From Antedon bifida (lineage: Eukaryota > Echinodermata > Crinoidea > Comatulida > Antedonidae): 64,000 nucleotides of DNA. Below, piece by piece: positions 1 through 13,400 of the stretch (its first letter is position 1; the number at the start of each line of letters is the position of its first letter). The notes under the pieces were generated by a model that saw nothing but the letters and a program-made list of their open reading frames with translations, ran no database searches and was not told the DNA's origin. The stretch is from the NCBI GenBank assembly GCA_963402885.1, contig OY727095.1, forward strand, positions 15,071,001 to 15,135,000. Direction: 5' to 3'. The position numbers and the translations under genes are program-made.

Positions 1-665
1 TGCATTGTGGTATTATAATACATACACTGAAGTATGACACGCTAACATTACATTGACAAATAAACGGCTGCTCATTTAACTATAGTGTACAACCTGCATT
101 GCGGTATTACAATACATACACTGAAGTATGACACGCTAACATTACATTGACAAATAAACGGCTGCTCATTTAACTATAGCATACTACCTGCATTGTGGTA
201 TTACAAAACATACACTAAGGTATGACACGCTAACATTACATTGACAAATAAACGGCTGCTCATTCAACTATTAGTGTACAACCTGCATTGTGGTATTAAA
301 ATACATACACTGAGGTATGACACGCTAACATTACATTGACAAATAAACGGCTGCTCATTTAACTATAGTGTACAACCTGCATTGTGGTATTACAATACAT
401 ACTCTGAAGTATGACACGCTAACATTACATTGACAAATAAACGGCTGCTCATTCAACTATTAGTGTACTACCTGCATTGTGGTATTACAATACATACACT
501 GAGGTATGACACGCTAACATTACATTGACAAATAAATGGCTGCTCATTGCTCAGACTATAGTGTACTACTTGCATTGTGGTATTACAATACATACACTGA
601 GGTACAATGCATATACATTATATTGCTAAAGAAAAGGCTGCTCATTCAAGATAGAAAAATAGCGA
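1..665. repeat. Minisatellite, about seven 94-98 bp units
   Basis: Units begin with TGCATTGTGGTATTA near 1, 95, 189, 284, 378, 473 and 571, and a diverged eighth start is near 673. Each carries the same core (ACACGCTAACATTACATTG, then AAATAAACGGCTGCTCATT). The array is cut by the left window edge. It lies just 3' of the host gene on the minus strand. No coding potential is seen; 666-890 is unremarkable AT-rich sequence. Confidence 0.9.
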
Positions 666-891
666 ACAAACTTGCATTGCAGTATTAGAATAATATTATA
701 TATAATAATATTACAATTATACCGTTAAAGAAATGACAGCTCAATTCGAAAAGTTTCTAGTGATTAAACATTTCCACAAAAAAAACCAGTCTCATTAGCT
801 GCAATAAGCCATGTGAAGTGTGAAATAAAGTCAAAGTGATCCTTAAATAACTATTATTGTTATAATTTCTTTTTGTTATTGCAGTTCATTG

Positions 892-897
892 TTTATT
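892..897 (-). promoter_or_regulatory. Possible polyadenylation signal of the ROCO gene
   Basis: AATAAA on the minus strand, about 15 nt after the stop codon at 912-914. The position is close but possible for a short 3' UTR. No other AATAAA was noticed in the next 100 nt of the minus strand. No transcript evidence is available. Confidence 0.3.
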
Positions 898-911
898 GCA
901 CTAATGGTGAA

Positions 912-1420
912 CTAAACGTCATCTTGATTTCTTTTCATCAACACCTCATCTATTTTGTCTTCACTCAGCAACCCTCGAGGAACAAAATCCAAAATCAAAC
1001 TCCAGCTGTCTTCATACTTCTTAACAACAGGGAAGTTGTATCGTCCATCTAGAGCTTCTTTATCTGAATCACTAAGACTTTTTCCCAAATTAAAAATCTT
1101 TTTTGTGTGTGGTGAAAATGATGCTACCTTACGCTTCTTGATATTCTTGAAAGGACGAAGCTTTTCTTTAATGACCGACTGAAAGCCAAATTGTCCAGTT
1201 ACTTTTATTGCATCATACAGTACAGACAGATTTGTTTGACTCAATCGCCCATTCGCAGATAAAAGAGCTAACAGTTCAGTTGTATTGGTAACCCTTTTCA
1301 CTGTTTCAATGTCGTCTACTATTTCTATGAATAGAACTTGTAGCCTGTTAAGGAGTCCACGGTCATCAAACCATTTTGCAAAGTCTGCAATCAACTGTTT
1401 AAAATCATCCTCTGAGAAAT
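912..1420 (-). CDS. ROCO gene last exon: two C-terminal death-fold domains and stop
   Basis: 168 codons and TAG. FKQLIADFAKWFDDRGLL, then TELLALLSANGRLSQTNL and VLYDAIKVTGQFGF, fit a death-effector domain. The second half (FSPHTKKIFNLGKSLSD to SLILDFVPRGLLSEDKIDEV) fits another death-fold, echoing the N-terminal pair. The open frame upstream of 1420 is intron; the true start of the exon is at AAATAG|AT. Confidence 0.8.
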
Positions 1421-4400
1421 CTATTTGGTTGAAGAAAAGTTCCAATATTATGAAATAATATATAAATGATGCTGCTGCATAGGAAAATATGTAATATCCA
1501 AAAAAAAGTACATACAAGGTAGTTTATTTTAAAATGTGATCACAAACGTTTTTGACCATAGGTGTGATCAAATAATCACCTGATAAAATGTTAAAATAAA
1601 TTATGGAAAATTAACTACCTTGTCTCGCTTGTTTAAAAAAAAAAATAATGTTCTACATGCATAACATTACAATCAGCTTTAGAAAACTAAATACCATTCC
1701 CATTATTTTGTTATCTTATGTTAATAATTAGTATTATTCTTTTTATTATATAATAATATAATCCTAGAAATTCATCATTTAAACATCAATTTCTTTGTCA
1801 GTATCATATCATCATCACTATAATATATGATTGTATTGTTTAAAGGTTTGCATAGAGTGCAAATAAACACTAGTAAAGTCAGGTTAGGCGTATATACCAT
1901 GTGTTTCTATAAAGGAAGTTTAAGTTTTAAGGTTTGCATAGAGTGCAAATAAACACTAGTAAAGTCAGTTTACCAGTACACCATGTGTTTTCATAAAGGA
2001 AGTAAAGTTGTAAGATTGAGAGACTTTCTCATATCATAATCTTTATCTACTAGTAACTTACCTTCTCTTGGCTGAGATTGGTGACTGGATGATGTGCCTT
2101 CATTTTGGTCCTTATCATCACTGCCTAAAAATGATTAAAATGAGATGTACATTTACTAATTAGGAAAATGTTTATAGTATTGTACTACTACTGGAAGAGT
2201 ATTATCAAATATGTCTATTTTCAAATAAGATAAAGTATCCTCTTTCTCTATTCTATAATTATTTAAACATGTCACTTTTTTGCAGAAATAGGTCACACAT
2301 TGTTTATAGAACAGAAATAGCCTTTTGTTTTTCAGTTTCCTGTGCTGTAGGGATGAGTGAGAGTCCTTCATGAAGAAAGTAGTGTATTAATGAAAATGTA
2401 CTTAATAAAAATAAATAAATTTAATGACTCTTACATCCAAACAACCGCTTGTAACATGTGACATCCATTGTAACAGACTTGCCAGTTTTTGTGCACGTTA
2501 ACTTCCTGCATTTGAAATCTTCAAGAATTTGAAAATGCTTCTTGTCTAATTGATCACTACACCGACAAGGAATGCATCTCTTGAATGGAATCCCCCTTCT
2601 ACCGCCATCTTTAGATTGCTCGAATGACTTCTCAACTGTTGACAAAACCTAAAGATATAAATTTAATGTTGATAAATTTAAGACATACATCAACAAATAT
2701 GAAAGCATCAACGATGCAGTAGCTCACAATGTAAGACATTTTATGTAATTTGAGGCAGGCAATGTTTTCAGATTTATGGTGTAAATCTGAGAACTTTATT
2801 GGGAATAAATCTTTTAATAGGCAGTACACATTAAAATTACTTACAATTCAATTACAAAAATAAAGAAAACATGGATGTAATTTGGATCACCGCCTTTTTT
2901 AATGACCTAGCTTCCCGGGCCTAACATTCGTTAATTATTTACTATTCATAAATTTAATAAACAATAGGTGTGTTATAAAACACATAATGAATGTTTTGTT
3001 TTCGTTGAATGGAGAGAATAATTATGAATATTCATTGACTACTCTATTTTCAACTTGGCTCTCTGCTTCGTTAAATATAGTGCAGTCAATTTTTCAACTC
3101 ATGAAATATTCTTACCATCCAACTCGTAAACATTCATCACTATACTATACAAGGCAATGTTGGAAAGTAATTTGTAATTGGTTTGATAAATCAGTATTCA
3201 TTGTATATATGCAGACATTTTCAGACATCAAGCAAACCTGACAAAAAATTGAGGAGAAAACTTTCTACGTGTATTTTCATAAACTACCTCCAAACAGATA
3301 CATAATATAACTGGTAACATAACATACCAATTTACATGCTTCAGCTGAAGGTTCCTCATTACTCGTTTCGTCAAAAGAATCTGTTCTTTTAATAGCCATC
3401 TAGAAAGTAAAAATAGATGTGATGTTTTGTTATCCAAATTTAGTTTTATATGCATTCAAAGTAAATTCTGACATGACAGATCAGGGAAAGACTAAAGCAA
3501 CAACATTTAACTTTCATAATTTAGTGATATTTATTGAACGTTCATTATAGAGATTATTTATTACCTTTAACAAGAACTTTCTCTCATCCTTCATAGTTAT
3601 GAATTTGACAAGAGATAAAGTCACATCATGATCTTGGTCCAAGTAAAGTAATGCATAATTACATGACAGGATTGGGTCAACTCCTTCCTTTTGAAATTTG
3701 TTAAGGAATTCAATAATTAAATATGGAAACAACACGTCTGGCAGATATCCCTTAAAGTCGTAATAGATACTGATAGATTGTGAATTATCAGGCACTGGTT
3801 TCACTTCACTTGACGTCTTGAAAGCAAGGCGTAGTGGCACATAAAACGATCTCTTTACAACAGATTTCTGAAATTGTTGATTTGTAAAATGTCATTTAGA
3901 TTTCTTTTAATAAGAAAATGAAGATCATTTCCTGTACATGTTAAAAACATCTTCAGCCGAAAGTTTAACCAAAATATGTCATAACCCTACAAATATTTTG
4001 AAATTTTATGTAAAATTTCACCAATTATGTATCATATAAAAAATATTTTTTATGTTATGTTAGAAAAGATAACTCAACAAAACCTACTGTAGATGTACTT
4101 GCCCTATCTTGGCTGCTGGTTGTCTTTCTCTCACAAATGAAACCTAATTGAATCATCAGTGCTACAAGGAACTCAAAATTCTTTCCTTTGTCAACATTAC
4201 TATCTCTCCATAATTTTCGCAACAACTTTTCTTCCAGTATGCCCTTGTCAAGCTTATCAAAAGATTCATTAAACATACCGAACTAAAAAAAATTGATATT
4301 TTGTGTTTTTATTACAGAGTAGCAGTATGGAATCAAGAGGGATACAGGAAGGATGTTGTAAATAGTAAACAAATATAGTAAACTTTTATAATGCAGTATT

Positions 4401-7400
4401 ATCGTTGTGAAATTACAGTAGTTTGTTGCTGTGCTTTTTACTTTTTCAATTATAATACAATGAAAGTAACATAATTAAAGCTTTATTTTCTTTAAAATTT
4501 AAAACAAAATTACAGTCACTTGCAGCATACTAAATACATCTTAAGCAAGAAATTTAACACAGAACAGGAGTAACTATGTTACTGCAACACGTTTTTCAAA
4601 TGCAAGACATTACATGAGTCTACTTACATGTTTTTTTGAGGGAACCACAGTTACAAATGTAGTAACAATTTCAACCAGTCTCATTGGATCTAACACTGCT
4701 TTATTGCTTAGTAATTCGTTGTCAGGCATGTAAACAATTTCACCATGATCATGCAAGTTTATAAGCAGAACTGATTTGGTTTTTTTGTCAACAATACCAT
4801 TATTACTTGCCAGCGGTTTGAGCTTTAAAAATTAGTGATCAGATTAAAAAATGTAGGTATATATTTATTAGCAACATTATTTTTGTCTTTAACAGCATAA
4901 ATTGTTTGAATAAATAACACTTTTTGGTAATCCAGTGTAGTGAATATAAATAAATGTTACCAAAATAAACAAAAGGGTTCACTAAGAAGTTTGATACAAT
5001 ATATGTTAACTTTAAGCATAAACAAATAAAGTTTGACATGTTGAATATCAAAGGATTGGCTCACTTTTTTTGCAGTTTTATATTATTAGGTGACAAAATA
5101 GATTTATATAAAGCACACATTATGAATATTATTTTTATTATACACCGGCAATGAGAAGTGTTCATGCAAGAATTGTTTCCGACATGTATCCATTCACTGT
5201 CTTGACAGGAATCTAGTATACTCCTCTTTGCAGTATGATACAATAGTATAGAAACAATGTCTGAATTGACTAAAAAATATCACACTCTTGCATAGCAAGA
5301 CATGGACACAAAAACAGCGATCATTCTCACAGGGGTATATCCAGATGTTCTGGCTGACAATACATATTGCCAGCATTACCCTTTAAAATAAGAAATCATA
5401 CCGGCATTGTTTTGAGTATACAGTATTACATACTAACTCGGTTAAGGGAGGATAATTTTAGTATTTAGGTAAATGCTAAAATTCATATAATAATTTATGT
5501 AATAATAAATAATTATACAAAGTGTACTTTTATTAAATTTTTGTGCATGTTTTATACTTAAAAACAATGTTATTCGATAGTGGCACAAAAAAAAAAACCC
5601 AAGCAATTATCAGCAATTTTTTCGCTTATTAGGTCAGTATTTAGTAACAATTTAGAAATAAAACAATGGCAACAAGATGACAATATTATCTTGAATATTG
5701 TTATTTAATTGGTTATGACAAATTCCAGTATAAAGATCATTTTTTAAATTATATTTAGACTTTTTTTTTTAATAGATACTTGATAAATACTTGTGACTTT
5801 CTGACTGAAAGTGTTTATTCTATACAATACTATTTCCAAAAATGTTTTGAAGAATGATAAAAAATAACATTTACCTCTTCTAAAGAACACAAGGAAAAAG
5901 AGGGCTGTTTTTCTCTCCTTAGATCATCTAGTCCACATCGAAAACGCATCCACTTTAAAGGAATTTCCTTTTCTAAAGCTTTCATAAGGTCATCAATAAC
6001 TTGTTTGAGATCACTAAAGCTCTTATCTGTCGTTTCTTGGCTGTTTTCAATGGCAAAATATTGGTACACATGTTTTCCATATGGTTTTGTTTTCAGCACA
6101 TCTTGAATCTGTTCAAACACCTTTTCTGCCTGTTTGTAAATAAAGATTTACATCTATATTATTATTAATGTGTCAATTCTGTAATTTATTTTAAGCAAGA
6201 TTCAAAAACTTTTTATGTGATGGCTTAAGTAATAAATATGTACTCTAATTTTTTTTACATTTACTTTTAGAGCAGCGATGTATCTTTGGTTGTCGCTATC
6301 TTTAATAATGTAGAAAAAAAAAAGAAGTATTAACCTCATCATTTTGTTGTTCTTCAGTCTCACCAAGCTTACCCTTATGTGTTCCCACAATAAGGATAGT
6401 TGGTTTGTGAACTTCATTCTCTTCATCTTCTTCCACAATACGACTATGAGAATAAACTGACAGGATGTAAGATAATATGAACTGGAGATTGGTCCAATGA
6501 TGTTGAAATTTCCTCTGAAAAAGAATTACAGAACAATTAACCACAGTTAAACTTGAAATGCTTAGTTTTTAAAAACCTTATCTGGAAGGTATGAAATATC
6601 AAATCTTTTATAATAGTCAAACTGTTCTTATAAATTAGAAGACTTGTTCAATCACAATGCCTTACTGTTGCCATGCTCTAGAAATACTTACTCTAGTTGA
6701 ATCAATGAAAGTAGCAAGATCATCCAATGGTTTACTGAGATCAAATACAACTATGTATAGTGCTTGTAGTGTCATGAACATCTGCAAAAATATTTAAATA
6801 GTGACTGATTAATATTCTTAAAGGCCTTCTGACAACATATGAACAAATATTATTTCAAACTGTATATGGACCCTCATATATAATAAAGGCTTTCATATAA
6901 ACAAAACAGAAAATAACAAATAAAGGAAAAGTTAGGTAACTGGATTTTGACTTGTATACTTTCCAGTGTAACAACTTTGTATAGATTGATACACACAAAG
7001 TAGATGAACTTGAAATTGTTTAAAACTCCTGTTCTACATTGTGAAGGTATTATATGAGAATAAAATTTAGTAAGAATTAATAGCCTGATGCAGAACCAAC
7101 TACATGTGTTGTACTCTATTTTGACTGTCCTAAAAAAAGTCCTGGAAACGCATGTAAAAAATAAATGTTTTAATGTTCTATTGCTCTCCTAATGAAGTCA
7201 TCAAGAGTGCAAAGTGGTTATATGTGCGAGAGTACTGCAATTTCATTTTTGTTACACGGTGAACAACCACGTCAAGAGACTGTTGTTGATCAAGTTTCAT
7301 TAACCTATATTGTGCACTGCCTATAATTGTTTTAAATTACCCCTGTCTAAAATTAGAGTTCTGCCTTTTCAATGGCATAGCCTCTTGTTAAAAGTAGGTG

Positions 7401-10400
7401 TGCAGTCAGACAAACAATGAAATTTTATATTCGTGCAGTAGAACAAATAATTTAATTCGTTGAAAGATCAAAATGTTGTTCTATTTATTTTTATATAGTC
7501 CTTCATATTTCACCCCATGTAATTATTTGTACCATTCCACTCATAAACATTCATATACTATGATAAACATAAAGGCCTAAACTATTTCAGAAGGCAGCAA
7601 TGGAAGTGGAGTAGAATAATTATAGACAGTGTGACAATACAGTTGATTTTCGAATGCACAGTAAAAAGCCTATCGTCACTGAGTATTACATAAGAATATG
7701 CAATCTGACATAAAAGTTTAATAGTAAATGTCTATTAAATATCATGTGACCCACAATCCTCCAAACAAATTTAAAAATAAAATTTGATATCAGTACCACG
7801 GAAAAATGTTGGCAATGACCTTGGCCATGCAATCATGTTATATACATTTACAGAAACATTTCCTTTAGACTGAGGCATTTAAAAATGGGGTTTAAAATTG
7901 CTTTTAAATATCATTTATTTACTACATAAAAACTATTATTGTCTACAATATAAACATGACAAAATAATAAAGTAATAAAAAAAATACAATTTCAAAACTG
8001 TACGATTCAATCAATATTATCTATACCATTCCAGTAGGTGGAAACACCTTCAAATCAAAGACATTGTGCTTGCCTAGACCAGTTTGGTATGTTGTATCTG
8101 CTCATTGCTTGCAGAGCACATGTTAGTCTCGCCCAGCAGGTCTGTATACGTTACGCTTTATTGATTTTGAAGTCTACCCTAAGCAAGTGCGAGAATTGTC
8201 AAAGGGAAAGTGCAAACGTATCTCATTTTACACATTGTTTATGTATTTTCATAAATTTTTTAGATTTTTAAAGATAAATGGAAAGAATTACTAAAAATAC
8301 AAGTAATTTATATATTTAGTGAGTACGAATCATCGAAAGATTGACCATTTTAGTATTTTCATACTCTGTAACATATTAGCATAGCTGCATTCACATACTC
8401 CGTTCTGCTTCACCGGTCTCTTATAATAAGTGAGACTTTTACCGTCCGAGAGACAAACAATTATATTTTATAATTTTTAATAGTAATTTTAAACCTGGAA
8501 CCCTACTTTAAATATATTGTAATAAAACTCTTGTAGAAAGTATTTAAACAATGTCAATAAAGTATCAACTTATAAGGCAAATACATCTTTTGTAACTTAC
8601 CCGATGAATACCATGGTATATTAATTGTCCCCCATGATCATAGATGTTGAATGTTTCTTCTAAATTCTCCTCTTTATTTTCCACAACTTTCTTGATTACA
8701 TCTTTATCAAACTGCTGTTCTGTATCAATTGGAATTATAGCTTGAGTAGCTGTATCAGTACCTGTAGTGGAAACAAGCTTTTTAGTGACTTCACAAACAG
8801 AATAACAAGCATCATTAATTTAGTAGTTTAATTATCACAGTTAATCATCAGTCATTATCATCATTGTTGTAATTTTCATCCTTTATTAGTTGTATCATTT
8901 TTGGTGTCATCATTATAGTTTTAATTGTCATTGTCATATTAAGAGGTAGAAAAGTATGACTGACACCATAATTGGTTGCCTCAAAATTCTCTCTGACTCT
9001 GATTACATAATTTCAATATTTTAACTAACTGATAAATGTAAGACTTATTATTAAATAAAATAGATTATAAATTAAGGGCAATGATGATACCATCATTTTT
9101 GTCATCATCATTGTTGTCATCATCATTGCTGTCAACATCATTATCATCATCATCTGGTTCCATGTCAACCTGAAAAAAACAGAAAATGGATATAAAAGAA
9201 ATAAATGTGGTTTATCAAAAATCAAATACTGACATTATTTTTTTTAGAATAATTTTTATTATAAAAGGATTTAAAAAGAAAAAGATACATATTAGAACTA
9301 AATAAAATAGCCGCTCATGCCTCATCGATTTATAGAAAAGAAGCATCCTGTAAGTGACTGGTTTGCAATAATATAAAGGTCCTGTAGGTACTACTTATGG
9401 CAAGCCTCAGTTGTCTGAAGTATTCGAAATATTATATTATTATATCATTTTTTATTATATTATATATTGTATTGTAATGAATTATACGTTTTGCACTATA
9501 CTACTTGGTTTTAGTATTATATTATACAAATTAATTATATTATATCTATTTCTAATATATTATGTAAAAAATATAATCATAACCATTAAATTGTCAAAAT
9601 ACATTAAATTATATCTATTTCTAATATATTGTGTAAAAAATGTAACAAATTTTTCTCCCTCCCCCTGCTAACTTAGCTAACTAGATTTTAAAATCGAGGG
9701 ATATATACATACGCCCTAGAGCCTAGCTAGGCCTAGTACTCTACTAGGCCTAGTTGTAGTAGCAGTAGTAGTTATTGTCGTAGTATTATTGCATTGTAGT
9801 ATTAGTAGAAGTTATTGCGGCCTGTCCGGTGGTCCTTGGTCACCATTGTCTAATTAGTTACCTAGCCTAGTAGTACATAGTAAATATAATTAGTTATTCT
9901 TCAATAGCCACACAATTCAGATTCTGCCGCTGCTTGCTAGTGAACAGGGGGAGGGAGAGAAAGAGTTAGAAGAAGTGAAATAAGCCGTGATGTATAAGTA
10001 TCCTTTCGAACAGGAATAATAATAACATCATACAAAATAATAATATAACTAACGAATACGTATAATATAATAATGTTGTATGCTGTAAAGTAAGGTAAAT
10101 GCGTTATATAATACAATTATATTATAATATAATGAATTTTATTAATAATATAATAGTAAATGTTCATAATATAATGCTAAAACCAAGTAATATAATACAA
10201 AACGTCTATAATTTGTTACATTTTTCACATAATATATTACAAATAGATATAATATAATGTATTTTGATACATTCATTTGTATAATATAATGCTAAAACCA
10301 AGTAATATAATGCAAAACTTATAATTCATTACAATACAATATATAATATAATAACAAATGATATAATAATATAATATTTCGAATACTTCAGACAGCTGAG

Positions 10401-13400
10401 GCTTGCCATAATTACTTTATTCATTTTATGTTGTTATTACACTATTATTGACATACGTTTATAGTTTTCTTTTCTCTTAATTTGTCAGTGATTATTTTTG
10501 TATACTGTTTTGAAGGATTACCTGTAGAAAAAAAAAGACAGTGTGTACATATTATTTCAGTACATATATTGATATGTGACTATACTTGGGACATTTTACA
10601 ATTGTCAAACTTATTGATTTACCTCCGCCAAGGAGGTATATGTAGTTGATTGCGTGTGTTTGTTTGTTAGCTAGCAGGATTACTCAAAAAGTAATTACAA
10701 GATCTTTACCAAAATGAATATACAGATAGATATGTGGTTAAGGACCACTCCATTAAATTTTGGAGGCAACCCGGACCAGGGTCCCAATTCTGGACAACTT
10801 TTTAGTATTATTTTTAGACCTGGTGTTAAAGGAGACAATTTTCAAAACAAGCTAGCAGTTTTAAATTAACAAGTAAACTGAAATTGTATTTTCTCGAGAA
10901 CTACTTGTCCAAAAAACTTTTTTTTTATATAAGAGGCAAAAGTTATAATTTTTCCTTTGAAATTTGTTAACACATAATTGGATTTAATGTATAGGTTTTT
11001 TTATATGAGTAGTTTTAAAAAAGCTAATTCTTTTCAAATTCACCCGCTTGTTTTTGGCAAAGCTGTTCTATTGTTAGTTAAGTGAAACTAGTTTAAAGGC
11101 TGGTTACATAATCATTACACCAAATTCGCATACACATGGTTGTAGTGAAATTGGCCTAATCACACACAGCATTATTAAGACACAAAAATAAAAAATGTAT
11201 ATTTTTTTCCATTGAAATCTTATGTAGGAGAATTTTACAGTAGGCGGAGGTATGCACTCTTGGAGTGCTATTCTAGTTAATTAATATAATTAAAATTACA
11301 GTACATCATCAAATACTGTAATATACTGTAGTTTGCGTGTTAAGAGATTATAGAGTAAAAATTGTATATCGTAATCTATGTGAAAATAGACTGTTGCATT
11401 TATTGAATTCCATTCCACGTCTCTACCTGTAATTCCATTTCATTGTGAGACTGTTTGTGTCTATGGTGATGAGATTATTGATACAACAACATTTATTCAA
11501 TATTCAATATTTTACAAAGTTTATGGGTTAAGATACACAGAAGCCAAAGTGGCTTGTCTTTGTAGTCCTAAGCATAAACATAAAATATATTATACGGACG
11601 CATTACATTAACAAAAAATGACAGTTTGAGACAGAAAAAGAAAAAAAAAACAAAAAACACAAACACAACAAAGTGATATTAAGCTAAATGTTTACAACCC
11701 CAATTTTGCCGTAGCAATAGTAGCTAGCAATATGTTTCAAATATCATCTTTTTAATATTGTACTTTAGCATAGGGAGTGAGGTCATGTGATTTTGTTCTA
11801 GGGTAGACTGGAGTTTATTCCAGTATGTTGGTCCTTCAATAAAAATTGATCTTTTATTAATTTCTAGTCTACTGTGTGGAATATATATCTTATTTGCGTT
11901 TCTTAATGTCTTTAAGCGATCAGTTTTAGGGTTTAAATCAATCAAGTTGTTTATAGGGATGGGAAGTTCCTGGAGATGATATTTGAACATAAAGCATGCA
12001 ATTTGTATTTTACTTATATCGTATATATTTAACATTTTTAAACTTTAATGATAATAAGGTTACATGATAATGGGAGGAGGAACAAAATGTATTCAGTTTA
12101 CCACTATCAGCTTTAGCCTCTTGCCATGTTGTGCTTGCTGTCCTTATCACTGCTATCCCATCTGTAATGTTATGGGCTACCTCAAATCTGAAATAAGTAT
12201 AATAATAATGCAACAATTCTGAGGATTGTTATTAAAATTACAAAGTTAAAATTAAATTCTACAATCTATAAACGATTTGATGGTGTTATGATTATTGTAT
12301 TAACTGATTTATATATTTATAAACGTTTTATTCAACTATTGTTATAGGCCCTGTTTCTGCTGCCAAGAAAATACCATATTTTATACGGTATTTTTTGAAT
12401 ACCGTATTTATACCGTATTTTTTTGGCAGCAGAAACTGCGCTCATAAAAAAATACCATATTTTGTATACCGTATTTTCCCCACAAAATTTGTGGATAAAA
12501 TACGGTATTTACAAATTTATAGCGTATTTTTTGTACCCTTTTCTGCTGCCAATAAAAAATACTGTATTTTTTTTGACCTGTGACATGAGGTCAACATCGT
12601 GTTTTTATTTTCTGTCGCTGTCAGCTGTTTTACACACGTGTATATATTCGGCGAAAATGTGGAGCGAAGACGTCACAGTATTTACTATATAAATCTGTGT
12701 GGGGAAGGAAGCTAAAATGTCCGGCCAACTAAAAGGTAATAAAGGGACAACCACATTTATAAAAGACATTTCTAAAAAAATAAAGTAGGAGTACGGAATA
12801 GACTTGTCTCCAAAGCAAGTAGACTCAAAGCTGAAGAGCCTGCGAAAGCAGTACAACATTGCAAAAGACAATAACTCGGGGAGGGAATGAATTACTTGTC
12901 CCCATTACGATGTTTTCTGTGCTCTCACAACATCTCTATCACTAGGGCTAGGCTGTTGAAAGTGAGGTATTTTTATATCGTATTTTGAGCAGTTGCAGCA
13001 GAAACAGGCCCTTAGAAAGTAATAGTTTATCAAAAATAAATCAATAAAAGTTGGCTGGTTTGTAATTCTTAGTTGACTCACAAATATTTTGTAATGTTCA
13101 TTTCACTGTCCTACTACTACTACTTACTCTTTTCCAAGTAAGGCATTAATGAGGCATGTTTTACCCACTCCTTCCTGTCCAATCACCTTAAGCATTCCAA
13201 GATTGACTAGAACGGATCCATCTTTCAAGGCTTCATTGTATGATTTCTGAAAATCTATTTCACGTGCAGTAATATCAGATGGAATATCTGAAAATTGAAT
13301 CAAGATTTTAATAGATTTTTACAACATCTGGAGTAAATAAAGTAAAAAAAAAAAAATCAACAATCAAGCAAGCATGCCACATAAATCTGCAAACTAGCTC

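Noticed and set aside
9064..9175. Acidic minus-strand exon candidate (VDMEPDDDDNDVDSNDDD) between ROCO exons 9 and 10
   Set aside because: Acceptor and donor exist, but in the phase required by the flanking exons the frame hits TGA at once. The open frame comes from a CAT/ATG simple repeat.
12395..12871. Overlapping open frames at the left of the Harbinger-like element
   Set aside because: They consist of TACCGTATTT-type inverted runs and have no family features.
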